Shown here in pieces: positions 1 to 8,552 of a stretch of 64,000 nt of DNA (position 1 is its first letter; each line of letters starts with the position of its first letter). Source of the stretch: Leptospira kemamanensis (GTDB taxonomy: Bacteria; Spirochaetota; Leptospiria; Leptospirales; Leptospiraceae); contig NZ_RQGG01000043.1 of assembly GCF_004769665.1 (NCBI RefSeq), positions 186,001 to 250,000 of the forward strand, written 5' to 3'. The notes under the pieces are model-generated. The model worked only from the letters and a program-made list of their open reading frames with translations. It made no database searches and was not told where the DNA came from. The translations under genes and the position numbers were made by a program.

Positions 1-25
1 TTTCTATGTTTGTTGTAGATTCCAT
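1..25 (-). CDS. Possible start of a gene running off the left edge
   Basis: On the minus strand an ATG at 25-23 is preceded by GGGAG with a five-base spacer, a good ribosome binding site, and the frame (MESTTNIE...) stays open to the window edge. It would be the next gene downstream of the peroxiredoxin, about 35 bases after its stop. Only eight codons are visible, so the product cannot be named. A second in-frame ATG at 37 is possible but has a weaker binding site. Confidence 0.3.
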
Positions 26-60
26 TGGTTCTCCCATTTTCTCATTTAGAGAAATTGCAA

Positions 61-654
61 TTAATTGACAGAAGCGAAGTAAGCTTTTGATCCAGTAGGA
101 TCCGCTTTCATCGTTTTTTTCCCTTCATCCCAGTTTGCAGGACAAACTTCACCGTGTTTTTCCACAAATTGGAACGCTTTGATGAGTCTGAGTGCTTCTT
201 CAATGTTACGTCCTACTGGAAGGTCGTTAACAGTTGCTTGGCGGATGATACCTTGTGGGTCGATGATGAAAGTTCCGCGAAGCGCAACTCCTGCATCAGG
301 ACCTGACTCAATGAGAACACCAAAAGACTTTGCGATTTCTTTTGTTTTGTCTGCAATGAGTGGGTATTTAATCTCTCCGATACCACCTTCTTTTTTAGGC
401 GTTTTTTTCCAAGCTAAGTGTGAAAATTCGCTATCAACAGATACTCCCAAAACCTCAGCTCCGATCTTTTTAAAATCTTCGAGTTTTGCATCGTATTCAA
501 TGATCTCTGTTGGACATACAAATGTAAAATCAAGTGGATAGAAAAAGAGTACCACCCATTTTCCTTTGTAATCGGATAATTTGATTTCTTTGAAACTGTC
601 CCCGATCACTGCGGTTGCTTTAAAATCAGGGGCATGTGATGTCACTTGTGGCAT
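61..654 (-). CDS. ahpC: Typical 2-Cys peroxiredoxin (AhpC/TSA family)
   Basis: A 197-residue thiol peroxidase expected to reduce H2O2 and organic hydroperoxides in the cytoplasm. The peroxidatic cysteine lies in [10 protein letters not shown] and the resolving cysteine in HGEVCPANW, the two VCP motifs of the Prx1/AhpC class. GGIGE in the middle and the YF-containing tail resemble the GGLG and YF motifs of overoxidation-sensitive peroxiredoxins. The start is the ATG at 654, preceded by AAGGAG with a good spacer; the frame stays open upstream to 741, but that part is not peroxiredoxin-like. The upstream ABC-F gene ends 35 bases before this start, and a promoter with a Fur/PerR-like palindrome sits at the junction. 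No AhpF reductase gene is visible nearby, so the electron donor is unknown. Confidence 0.93.
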   Translation of the reverse strand: MPQVTSHAPDFKATAVIGDSFKEIKLSDYKGKWVVLFFYPLDFTFVCPTEIIEYDAKLEDFKKIGAEVLGVSVDSEFSHLAWKKTPKKEGGIGEIKYPLIADKTKEIAKSFGVLIESGPDAGVALRGTFIIDPQGIIRQATVNDLPVGRNIEEALRLIKAFQFVEKHGEVCPANWDEGKKTMKADPTGSKAYFASVN

Positions 655-665
655 AATGTCACTCC

Positions 666-703
666 TTAGAATTATTCTAAGTACAATGATTAGATTCTGT
701 CTA
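666..703 (-). promoter_or_regulatory. Promoter with Fur/PerR-type palindrome before ahpC
   Basis: TTAGAATTATTCTAA at 666-680 is a perfect 7-1-7 inverted repeat. It differs from the Bacillus PerR box TTATAATnATTATAA only at one symmetrical position in each arm. On the minus strand a possible -35 (TAGACA, 703-698) and -10 (TAGAAT, 679-674) are separated by 18 bases, and the -10 lies inside the palindrome. A repressor bound here would block the promoter and the start region just ahead of the AAGGAG site. That a Fur-family peroxide sensor binds it is inference from the match and from the peroxidase gene it precedes. Confidence 0.55.
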
Positions 704-2198
704 GATGTTTTTGAACAAGCGACAAGTTTTCCAAACACCATTCTTCCTTGGCCAATGTTTCTACAAATCTCCGGTCGTGACTGACCACCACAAGGGCAGA
801 ACCAAGTTTGGCCAGAGAAGTTTCTAAAGCTTCCAAAGATTTGAGATCTAAATGGTTAGTGGGTTCGTCTAATAAAAGTACCTCTGGACTTTTTTCCAGA
901 TGCAGTGCGAGGTAAAGTTTTTTCCCTTCTCCTGGACTGAGAGATTCTGATTCAGAAAACCGTTTGGGATCACTCCCTAGTCGGTGAATTCCCGAAAGCA
1001 CTTTGGCCTTTTTCTCATCCGGCAAATTTTGAAATTCCCAAAGTAAAATGTTTAATTCGTTTTTTGAAAATTCCTGAGGCAGATACAAATAAGAAATTCC
1101 TTTCTCTTGGAAAGTTTTCACTAAATATCTGAGAAGTGTGGACTTACCTGCACCATTGGAGCCTGTGATGGCAATTTTTGAATCAGGAAGGATTACCAAA
1201 TGGGAGGCAAGTGACAAAGACAGAATATCCATAGAGAGCGATTCACCATCAAACATAAATAAGGTGCTTCGTTTGGAAGGAACACTATTCCATAGAATTC
1301 CTAAATTTTCTTTTTCTGGAAGTTTGTCCCAAATTTGTTTTTCTTTTAGTTTGGAATGTTCGGTTCTTCTTTCGATTTGATTTTTCAATCGGCCTGCTTG
1401 GCCATCTTTACCAGTCACTCGGGCTAAGTTCTTTTTTTGCCTGCCGTCATGGTCATGAAGATCAAGTCCCTTCTTGGATCTATGTTTATGAGAAAGACTT
1501 GCTTCTTCCCTTCTTCGTTTCAGTTCGGCATCCAGTTTTTTACGTTCCGTCCTTACGATTTCCCAATCATGAATTCGCTCTTCGGCTTCCCTTTCCATTT
1601 GCTTTTTGCCCTCAGAATAATTTCCAGGGCGCTTTGAAATAAAGTTTTTTTCCAAAAATACACAAGAGGTAGTCACCTCATCTAACAAAGACCTGTCGTG
1701 ACTGATGAGGATTCCAATTCCTTGGTAATACAAAATGGCATTTCGAATGATTTGCTCAGTTTTGGAATCCAGATGATTTGTGGGTTCATCTAAAATCAAT
1801 ACATCCGAATTTTTTGACAAAGCCATTGCCAAAAGAATCCTTCGTTTTTCACCAAAACTGAGAAACTCATAGTCCTCTACCGATTGCATTTTGATTTCGA
1901 GTAAACTCTTCCAAAATCCGGACTCTTTGGAATCATCGTAAAGAAAATCAGTTAGTTCCTTCTCTGAAACTTCTGTTCCTTGCGAGATAGAACAAACAAA
2001 TTCGTTTCCCAAAACGAACCCTTTGTCGGGAAGGATTTCTTTAGCAATGATTTTAGCTAAAGTGGATTTTCCACTTCCGTTTTTTCCGACAATCCCTGTC
2101 CAACCTTTCGAAAAATGAAGGTTTAGGTTTTGGAATAGTGGTTCAGACTGTGATTCGTATTGGTATGATACATTTTGAATGGTGATATGATGGGACAT
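690..2198 (-). CDS. ABC-F family ATPase (ribosome-associated type)
   Basis: A 502-residue protein with two ATPase cassettes and no membrane segments, as in ABC-F translation factors, some of which protect ribosomes from antibiotics. The first cassette has Walker [10 protein letters not shown], signature SFGEKRR and Walker [12 protein letters not shown]. The second has [16 protein letters not shown] and [11 protein letters not shown]. Between them is a long basic, charged linker containing DHDGRQKKN and [11 protein letters not shown], likely the P-site tRNA interaction motif. The ATG at 2198 has CAGGAG upstream; an in-frame ATG at 2240 would add 14 residues (MLTYSLFGKTGACR). Whether it confers resistance or is a housekeeping factor cannot be told from sequence alone. 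Confidence 0.88.
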   Translation of the reverse strand: MSHHITIQNVSYQYESQSEPLFQNLNLHFSKGWTGIVGKNGSGKSTLAKIIAKEILPDKGFVLGNEFVCSISQGTEVSEKELTDFLYDDSKESGFWKSLLEIKMQSVEDYEFLSFGEKRRILLAMALSKNSDVLILDEPTNHLDSKTEQIIRNAILYYQGIGILISHDRSLLDEVTTSCVFLEKNFISKRPGNYSEGKKQMEREAEERIHDWEIVRTERKKLDAELKRRREEASLSHKHRSKKGLDLHDHDGRQKKNLARVTGKDGQAGRLKNQIERRTEHSKLKEKQIWDKLPEKENLGILWNSVPSKRSTLFMFDGESLSMDILSLSLASHLVILPDSKIAITGSNGAGKSTLLRYLVKTFQEKGISYLYLPQEFSKNELNILLWEFQNLPDEKKAKVLSGIHRLGSDPKRFSESESLSPGEGKKLYLALHLEKSPEVLLLDEPTNHLDLKSLEALETSLAKLGSALVVVSHDRRFVETLAKEEWCLENLSLVQKHLDRI

Positions 2199-2227
2199 AC
2201 GACAAGCTCCTGTTTTTCCAAATAGGG

Positions 2228-2330
2228 AATAGGTAAGCATGTCTCGTCCTAAAGAGATTAGGAGAAGTGTGGATTTAGTATTTTATTTTGCTTACCTATT
2301 TGATTTAAGCCGCAATCTCATGGGAGTATA
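2228..2330 (-). promoter_or_regulatory. Structured leader upstream of the ABC-F gene
   Basis: On the minus strand a near-consensus -10 (TATACT, 2330-2325) would start a leader of about 120 bases; no good -35 is visible. The leader holds a perfect 12-base inverted repeat: AATAGGTAAGCA (minus strand, 2300-2289) pairs with TGCTTACCTATT (2239-2228). The 5' arm can also pair through CAAATAGG with CCTATTTG just ahead of the CAGGAG ribosome binding site, giving alternative folds. Attenuation of ABC-F genes by such leaders is known in other bacteria; applying it here is inference. Confidence 0.42.
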
Positions 2331-2379
2331 CCTCTACTACGTTTGTTAGACTGATAAAATATAATAAAGTTGTCAATAG

Positions 2380-4887
2380 TTAATTCCCTTTGGCCATTAA
2401 GAATTTTTCCATAAACTCAGTGATGTCCCGAATGTTACGGTTAATCATCTTACGAAGTTCGGGAGGAATATTTTGTGATTTGATGACTCGGTAATAGTTC
2501 AAAGCATTTTTTAACATCTTACGACGAGCAAACTCTTGAGCCTTCATTAACATTGGTTTGTATTTATAATAGGAGTATTCCATAATCGAATAATTCTTCG
2601 ACAAACGGAATGCATGTGGGATCTTTCCAAAGTCATAAGTCAGCGTTAAAAAAGGTGCATCATCTGCTTCGGGAGGTTTTAGTTCCAAAACCCCGTGGAT
2701 GATTTTTTCTGGTTCCTCTTCTGTGGCTTTTTCAGCCATTTCATCCAGAGGGATGGGAGATTCTTCCTCGGCGATCTCTCCCAAATCCCCGTCGACAATT
2801 TCGATGTCAGGGCCGTCTACATCATCAAAAGACGGACCTTCTGTTTCCCCTTCCTCTTCTTTTCGTTTGCGATCCCGAAATACTTCGTCTGCATCTGGTA
2901 AACCAATTTTGATATCGTCTGCAACGAGTGGCCTATTTGTCAGCTCCACCTGGATTGGCATATCTGTTTCAATGATGGTTTCCGACTTATGTTTGTTAGG
3001 ATCAACCGCTTCTGGGAGATCCACTTTCGAAGAAATTAATTCATCAGTTTGTGGGTCAACGGGATCTGGGAGTTCAAGCTCTTTACGTAAAGAATCTGTA
3101 GTATCTTGGAACCAATTCGGTTCTTCTTCCGATGACTTTCGTTCGTCTGGATGAAGCAGTGGTTCTTTTTCATCCCGACGGAGGTCATTGGGATCTGGTA
3201 ATCCAATGGGTTCTAAGTCCCAAGATTCTGGTAATTTTAAATTGGGTTGTTCCGGAAAATAGGGTTTCAGTAAATCATTGAGGGAAGCCTCTTCCCCTCT
3301 TTGTTCTAACTCTTTTGCTTTTTTTTCTAATTTTTGAAGTGCTTGGTTTTTTAAAAACTCTTCTCGTTCTTTAAACCGGTCTCTTTGCCTACGATCAACA
3401 CCTGATCGTCTATCCTTTCTTCCCGCTAAATTAGATCTTCGGTCTGGACTTTTCCTTCGTTCCTCTCCTGACCTTCTGTCAACGAGAGGTAAGTCTTTAA
3501 ACTGTTTCCAATCATTGGAAAAAAATGTATCTTCTGGTAAATCCAGTTCGGACACATCTTTTTTAGAAATTTGTTCCGCTAATTCTTGTAAGTCGAACGG
3601 TTTTCGTTCTTCTTCTGGTTTTTGTTTACTCTCTGGGGGAACAAAAAATGGACCAACAATTCCCGAACCTGCTGGTGGAACAGGAATTCCAGGAAGAGAA
3701 GGAGTGAGTCCTCCTGTCGTCAAACCTTGGTTTAATGATTGTAAGAGTTGGTCTTGGTTTTGGATGAGTTTCTGATCTACAATCGGTGCCTGTGGACTTG
3801 ATTGTAAAAATTGGTATACAATAGGATGAACCAGTTGGTTTCCACCTTCCACTGATTGGTTGATTTGTGGACCACTCGGAGCTTGGGGTTCATTTTTCCC
3901 TTTGGGAAGCGGAGGTGGTGGAAACTCTCCCAAATTTTGACTTGGAGGAGGAGAAGTATCTCTTTGCAAATTTGGAAAGTTAGGTGGCGATGAATTCTGT
4001 GCAAACTGAATGGCACGAGCAATGGATTCCGCAAACAGTTCCGAAACTTCCTTTAACGCATGAACTAAATCACTTAGGTCTTTATCCGATTTTTCTAAAT
4101 TCCCAGTAGGTTTACCCTTTGGTTTTTTCTCCTGATCTTTTCCTGGGCTTTTTGCGTCTTTCCCTGAATCACCGGCACTCGGAGGAGGATTGTCCTCTAA
4201 AAATTCTTCTAAGTCTTGGATGTTTTTTTTGATTTTTTCTTTGATGGCAGGATCGGGGATTCGATTGCCTGTCCTTTCAAAAATTTCAATGGCTTCTTCA
4301 ACTTGTTCTGCTTCCACAAGTGCTTCTGCATTGAGAAGTGGTCTGCGGTGGAAAGAATACTTGGAGTTTTTAGAAATGATGTCATCAGCCGAAAAACTGA
4401 TTTCAGGACTTTCCCTTCTTGGTCTTTCGGGAGATTGATCCATATCGGGACTTTCTTCCCCAAAATCACCTAATGGAAGTTCACTTAAAGATTTTGGCGG
4501 TTTCTGTTTATCCCTTTTTCGTTTGGAAGGTTTTTCTGGTTTTTCTCCACCTAAACTAGGTTCGTCGTCGTCTGCTTCTAGTTCCGGTAATTCAGATAAT
4601 CTTTCCGATAAAGATTTTGGTTTTTGTTTGGATGATTTTGAATCGGTTTGAAAACCAAGTTCTTCCCCTCTTCCTTTTTTGGGACTCGGTTCTCGTGATG
4701 CCCTTCTTCCACCACTCGATTTCGGTTCAGGAGGATTGACATCATCACCTTGCTTCTGTTTGAGTCTTCGTTTTTGCCTCGGACTTAAATTTGAAGAAGG
4801 CCCACCACTCCCTTCACCACGACTGATCTCATCGAGATCGGCGCCAGCACCAGAGAGACCGAGTAACATCATTAGGGTGGTTAACAT
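2380..4887 (-). CDS. Large charged protein with duplicated helical module
   Basis: An 835-residue protein of unknown function. It begins with a short hydrophobic stretch (LTTLMMLLGLSGAGA), possibly a weak export signal or anchor, followed by mostly charged, proline-rich low-complexity sequence. Two similar helical segments bracket the linker: residues about 174-232 (RRPLLNAEAL... to KKNIQDLEEFLED) and about 770-832 (YKPMLMKAQEF... to NRNIRDITEFMEKF). They share the pattern of a TPR-like helix pair and look like an internal duplication. A central Arg-rich tract repeats DRRSGEERR, DRRSN and DRRSGVDRR. The start is uncertain because no strong Shine-Dalgarno precedes 4887. The gene stands alone between the ABC-F gene and the divergent thioesterase. 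Confidence 0.75.
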   Translation of the reverse strand: MLTTLMMLLGLSGAGADLDEISRGEGSGGPSSNLSPRQKRRLKQKQGDDVNPPEPKSSGGRRASREPSPKKGRGEELGFQTDSKSSKQKPKSLSERLSELPELEADDDEPSLGGEKPEKPSKRKRDKQKPPKSLSELPLGDFGEESPDMDQSPERPRRESPEISFSADDIISKNSKYSFHRRPLLNAEALVEAEQVEEAIEIFERTGNRIPDPAIKEKIKKNIQDLEEFLEDNPPPSAGDSGKDAKSPGKDQEKKPKGKPTGNLEKSDKDLSDLVHALKEVSELFAESIARAIQFAQNSSPPNFPNLQRDTSPPPSQNLGEFPPPPLPKGKNEPQAPSGPQINQSVEGGNQLVHPIVYQFLQSSPQAPIVDQKLIQNQDQLLQSLNQGLTTGGLTPSLPGIPVPPAGSGIVGPFFVPPESKQKPEEERKPFDLQELAEQISKKDVSELDLPEDTFFSNDWKQFKDLPLVDRRSGEERRKSPDRRSNLAGRKDRRSGVDRRQRDRFKEREEFLKNQALQKLEKKAKELEQRGEEASLNDLLKPYFPEQPNLKLPESWDLEPIGLPDPNDLRRDEKEPLLHPDERKSSEEEPNWFQDTTDSLRKELELPDPVDPQTDELISSKVDLPEAVDPNKHKSETIIETDMPIQVELTNRPLVADDIKIGLPDADEVFRDRKRKEEEGETEGPSFDDVDGPDIEIVDGDLGEIAEEESPIPLDEMAEKATEEEPEKIIHGVLELKPPEADDAPFLTLTYDFGKIPHAFRLSKNYSIMEYSYYKYKPMLMKAQEFARRKMLKNALNYYRVIKSQNIPPELRKMINRNIRDITEFMEKFLMAKGN

Positions 4888-5049
4888 ATAAGGGTTCTAC
4901 TCTTTATTTTCGAGGTTTAGAGAGCCGTAACTTAAGAAAATACCAAAGAATATTGCATTTCCAAGTATTTTACGAGGCTTTTTAAGCCAAACTGACCGCA
5001 AGTTCTTTTTCTGCTTGACACAAGAGAATTTCTTGCGTTCCATGGTGGC

Positions 5050-5454
5050 ATGAAATCCGTTGCGAAAAAAAATCTCAGCTTTGCCTCCTCACCGGACAAT
5101 GCAGACGGGTTGCAGTTAAAAATCACTTTCGACGAAGACACAAAAACTGCCTTCGGTGATTACACCTGCCCCGAAAAATACCAGGGTTTACCAGATCAAA
5201 TCCACCCAGGGATTATTTCTACCATCCTAGATGAGATCATGGTCAAGATCAACGAAGCGATGAATTTCGAAACCACAACAGGGGAACTCACCATTCGTTT
5301 CCTACAACCTGCAAAGGTGAATGAACCTCTCCACTTACGTGGCTGGTTTGTGAAAAAGAACAAAAAAATCATCGAAAACCGTGCTGAAATCGAAAATGAG
5401 ATCGGCAAAATAGTGGCCCGCGGAAAAGGTAAATATATCGAAGCTGAAGACTGA
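5050..5454 (+). CDS. PaaI-like hotdog-fold thioesterase
   Basis: A 134-residue single hotdog domain of the PaaI/YbgC-like acyl-CoA thioesterase superfamily. The core reads [19 protein letters not shown], where the HxG loop and the following helix with its acidic residue form the usual active-site region. [16 protein letters not shown] then supplies the central strand. Length fits a single-domain hotdog protein. GGTGG precedes the ATG. The stop is only four bases before the 5' end of tRNA-Leu, so the two are probably co-transcribed. The acyl substrate cannot be inferred. Confidence 0.8.
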   Translation: MKSVAKKNLSFASSPDNADGLQLKITFDEDTKTAFGDYTCPEKYQGLPDQIHPGIISTILDEIMVKINEAMNFETTTGELTIRFLQPAKVNEPLHLRGWFVKKNKKIIENRAEIENEIGKIVARGKGKYIEAED

Positions 5455-5458
5455 TTAT

Positions 5459-5545
5459 GCCGATGTGGTGGAATTGGTAGACGCAGTGGATTCAAAATCC
5501 ACCGATGGCAACATCATGCCGGTTCGATTCCGGCCATCGGTACCA
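5459..5545 (+). tRNA. tRNA-Leu (anticodon CAA)
   Basis: A complete type II tRNA with a 7-bp acceptor stem (GCCGATG with CATCGGT, first pair G-U), a D-arm containing GGTAGAC, and an anticodon stem GTGGA/TCCAC around the loop TTCAAAA, giving anticodon CAA for UUG codons. It has the long variable arm expected of tRNA-Leu, a T-arm GCCGG-TTCGATT-CCGGC, discriminator A and an encoded CCA at 5543-5545. It lies directly after the thioesterase gene with no room for its own promoter. Confidence 0.96.
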
Positions 5546-5549
5546 AAAG

Positions 5550-6326
5550 TTATTTAGTTCGAAATCGTTCGCAAGCTTTTTGATAATAATCCTCTTCGAT
5601 TTTATCAATCGCTTGTAAAACGAGAACCATTTCTTCTTTCTTCAATAAATCAAAAATCTTCCTTCCCTCTTTTAAAATCGAAATTCCAAGCGAAATCCCA
5701 TTTTTATCATTCTCTGTATAAAGAGAACGTTTTGATTCCATCTTCACTAAGATATCTTCCATGATGAGGATGATCTTACGAACCAGTTCCTTATCTGAAA
5801 AAATAGAAAAAAGAGCACCTACATCGTTTCGGAATGCATCCGCTTTGGATTTTTCAACAGATGAAATCAATTTCTCCATCGCATCAGCTCTTTCCAAAAA
5901 CTCTTTTGGATGTTCCTGACTATCCAGAGCCAAAACCAATTCTTCTTCAAAACTGTGAGCAGTCACATACGAATGTAAGGCCGACATCCCTGCTTTTAAT
6001 GCCATTGGAAAATGTTTACCAAACCGAAAAATCGACATTGCCAAATTCCCAAGGATCCCCCAAATTTTTGAAGGATGGTTCACAAAACCAGATAACGCGT
6101 CAAAGGCGGCATCCAACTTTTTTCTTTTTTCGTAAGTAGGATATAGATATTCTAAAAAGAAATACATGAGTTCCTCTATTGTTTCTTTCGAAATCGATTG
6201 GAACTCAGGATAGTTTTTTAAGTTTTCCTTAGAGTAACGAGACACCAAAGACTTTTGATACAAATGGATAAACTCAGGGAATAATGGATGGTGTAATACT
6301 TTTGATGATTCTTTTTTTGGTTTCAT
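5550..6326 (-). CDS. Conserved-looking hypothetical protein, helical
   Basis: A 258-residue protein I do not recognise. It is predicted to be almost entirely helical, with no signal peptide; a mildly hydrophobic stretch around WGILGNLAMSIFRFGKHFPMALKAGMSALHS (broken here by small residues) could contact a membrane. The C-terminal half has amphipathic helices rich in Lys and Glu. It ends four bases after the convergent tRNA-Leu and lies just downstream of the amidase gene (12-base gap), so it may share that transcript. No catalytic motif stands out. Confidence 0.62.
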   Translation of the reverse strand: MKPKKESSKVLHHPLFPEFIHLYQKSLVSRYSKENLKNYPEFQSISKETIEELMYFFLEYLYPTYEKRKKLDAAFDALSGFVNHPSKIWGILGNLAMSIFRFGKHFPMALKAGMSALHSYVTAHSFEEELVLALDSQEHPKEFLERADAMEKLISSVEKSKADAFRNDVGALFSIFSDKELVRKIILIMEDILVKMESKRSLYTENDKNGISLGISILKEGRKIFDLLKKEEMVLVLQAIDKIEEDYYQKACERFRTK

Positions 6327-6338
6327 ACTGAGTAAGGA

Positions 6339-7685
6339 TTATAATACATCTTCAAAATAAGTTTCATACCGTTCCCAGTTGACTTTTTTCCCTTTGGGAT
6401 TGTAAGGAAGGTTTGGATTCTTTTTGACATCGAGACCAACAAACAAGGAGTAAATGCCAACAGCGAGGGAGATGGCAGTTTCTTTTTTGTTTTGAGTGAG
6501 GTATTTCATATCACGGCTACGATTCACATATCCTATTTCAATAAAAGCACAAAGAGCATTGGTGTAAGTGGGCAAACTATACGTAGAGATATACGGTTTT
6601 TGGATGGGACCAAGTTCAGGATAGGATGAATTTTTCTCTTTTAACTGGATGGGAAGACCATATTGGACAAAACGCATGAGTTCTTTTGTCACATAGTGAT
6701 TATCACCTCCAAATCCTTCTTTTCCACCTTCCCTTCTCCACTCTTCTTTTTTTCCCATTTCACGTTCCCAAAAGCGACCGGACTCTAAGAACTCTTCATG
6801 TGATTTGGCATAAGGACCTTTTTTCCCAATGTTTTTTTCCCAATTCGCATCATCCGCATACTTCCAACTAATCATGTTTTGGCGGTAACCTTCAAATTTG
6901 GAAAGGTCTGTTTCTTTCCCATTTTTTTGGGACCAATACCCATGGAGGTAAATCCAAGTATCCGCTGTCGCGTTTTCTAATTTAGTCCATCCTGACTGGA
7001 AGATGAGCCAATCCGACCAAGGACCTTTCCAAAATACATTTGGTGATTTTTGTTTTTCCGAGATTTTTTTTAATTGGGAAAACGTTTTATAACCAGGTGT
7101 GAGAACCGCTGCCATCCCCCCCTTTTGTCCCTTACTGGCAGGATTGAGATGTAAGGATAAAACCAATTGAGGTTTTAATTCATTGATTTTGGATAACCTT
7201 CCTTTTTTTCTAATTCCAGTTTTGGGATCGGGAAAATCATATAGCCGGTAAGGGGCATTAGGATCATCAGATGGTACATCCTCATCAAAAGAGGTTTCTC
7301 TTGTTAGGTGACTCACTAACTTCACACGAGTGAATTCATTTTTTTTAGAAAACAATTTGAGATAACCTTCAAATTCTTTCCAACCCGCATCGGTTTCGGT
7401 TAACTTTAAAATTTTATGAACTTCTTTCGCTAAATCCAGAACCACTTTTCTTTCTGTAATCGACCCATGTTCTGTGCCTTGTTTGTAGGTTTCTAAATAA
7501 GTTTGTGTGACACTGTCGTATTTATCTCCATGAACGGCCTTTGGATCTTTGGCAACCCCACCGTGGCCTGGATCAATCACAATGCGAAAACTAGGTTCGG
7601 AGAATAAGGAAAGAGGATGACTGAGGATACAAAAAAGTAAGAAAAAGTATATGTTTTGGTGTGAGAAAAAAGGAATGAAAGACAC
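6339..7685 (-). CDS. N-acetylmuramoyl-L-alanine amidase (Amidase_3 family)
   Basis: A 448-residue exported zinc amidase expected to cleave the bond between MurNAc and the stem peptide of peptidoglycan. After an N-terminal signal sequence (YFFLLFCILSHPLSLFS) come the family motifs: VIDPGHGG (zinc His), SITERKVVLDLAKEV (zinc Glu), LVLSLHLNP (zinc His) and FIEIGYVNRSRD (catalytic Glu). The catalytic domain is about twice the usual size because of a long insertion between the third ligand and the catalytic Glu (WSDWLIFQSGW to FGGDNHYVTKELMRF), which may regulate access. The start codon is GTG at 7685. Confidence 0.87.
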   Translation of the reverse strand: MSFIPFFSHQNIYFFLLFCILSHPLSLFSEPSFRIVIDPGHGGVAKDPKAVHGDKYDSVTQTYLETYKQGTEHGSITERKVVLDLAKEVHKILKLTETDAGWKEFEGYLKLFSKKNEFTRVKLVSHLTRETSFDEDVPSDDPNAPYRLYDFPDPKTGIRKKGRLSKINELKPQLVLSLHLNPASKGQKGGMAAVLTPGYKTFSQLKKISEKQKSPNVFWKGPWSDWLIFQSGWTKLENATADTWIYLHGYWSQKNGKETDLSKFEGYRQNMISWKYADDANWEKNIGKKGPYAKSHEEFLESGRFWEREMGKKEEWRREGGKEGFGGDNHYVTKELMRFVQYGLPIQLKEKNSSYPELGPIQKPYISTYSLPTYTNALCAFIEIGYVNRSRDMKYLTQNKKETAISLAVGIYSLFVGLDVKKNPNLPYNPKGKKVNWERYETYFEDVL

Positions 7686-7739
7686 AGTAGTGCCATTCTC
7701 CGCCCTATAGCGAGCGGAGAAAAGAAAAGTTTAAAAACG

Positions 7740-8486
7740 TTATTTTGTGTTTTGGCTAACGATTTGGTTTTTGTTGTCCACTAGATCTTTAGCATATTTG
7801 TCGGTGATCACCTTTTTGTCAGCGTCTTGTTCTTTGAAATCGGTTAGAATTTTGATTCCATAGTCTTTGGCAATACGGTAATGTACGATGGCATCGTAGT
7901 AACGGTCATCACGTGTCATATCTGTTGCAAGACCTAACTGGCCGTAAGCAATTCGTAATTTTTGTTGTGCTTCTGCAATTTCCCGATACGGAACTACTGG
8001 TTTCATACCTTCTGTGGATGTGTCTATGAGTTGTGCTTGTTCTTGTGATGTAATTGTGTCCGCACACTCAGCGAGTAAGTTTTGTGTTTTGGAGTCGTAA
8101 TTTTTTGCAAATTTTCCAAGGAGTGCATTGATGTCTTTTTCTAAAGCAACCATCGCTTTTCCAGAGGCTATGTATGCTCTTCGGTAGTAGTATCGTAACA
8201 CCACTTGGTAGTCTTTTTTGATTTTTTCTAATGCTGTTTTGGAATCGGAAACTTCTTCTCCAAAATTAGCTGTAACAATGGTTAACAATTTGATCGAATT
8301 GATCACACGATCTTTGTTGTTTTCGGAAATGTTTTTATATTGTTTGCGTTCTAAATTGGTACCTTGGTCCAATTTGTCTAATTCCTCATAGGATTCCTTT
8401 CCTTTTTCGGGAGCACCAGACTCTTGTGCACTCAAAGAAAAGCTAAAACAACAAATGGAAAGAATCAAAAAACTTTTTTTTAACAC
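7740..8486 (-). CDS. Exported protein of unknown function
   Basis: A 248-residue protein with a clear signal peptide (LKKSFLILSICCFSFSLSA, cleavage likely after SLSA). The mature part is helical and charged, without a recognised domain; its C-terminal half (RIAYGQLGLATDMTRDDRY, then YYDAIVHYRIAKDYGIKIL) has a TPR-like helical pattern. The start is taken as GTG at 8486 because AAGGAG lies nine bases upstream; the frame stays open to an ATG at 8522, but that extension would put charged residues ahead of the signal sequence. Probably periplasmic. Confidence 0.72.
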   Translation of the reverse strand: MLKKSFLILSICCFSFSLSAQESGAPEKGKESYEELDKLDQGTNLERKQYKNISENNKDRVINSIKLLTIVTANFGEEVSDSKTALEKIKKDYQVVLRYYYRRAYIASGKAMVALEKDINALLGKFAKNYDSKTQNLLAECADTITSQEQAQLIDTSTEGMKPVVPYREIAEAQQKLRIAYGQLGLATDMTRDDRYYDAIVHYRIAKDYGIKILTDFKEQDADKKVITDKYAKDLVDNKNQIVSQNTK

Positions 8487-8552
8487 GAAACGTTTCTCCT
8501 TAAACCAAGGAGCAGAATACACGAAAAGAACTAGGTTTGACTACTATTTTTT

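Noticed and set aside
2371..2376. A perfect TTGACA on the minus strand before the ABC-F gene
   Set aside because: No acceptable -10 lies 16-18 bases away; the TATACT used in the leader call is too far from it.
2699..3154. A 151-codon open frame antisense to the large charged protein, Ser-rich
   Set aside because: It mirrors the Asp/Glu/Arg codon bias of the real gene; no ribosome site and no recognisable protein.
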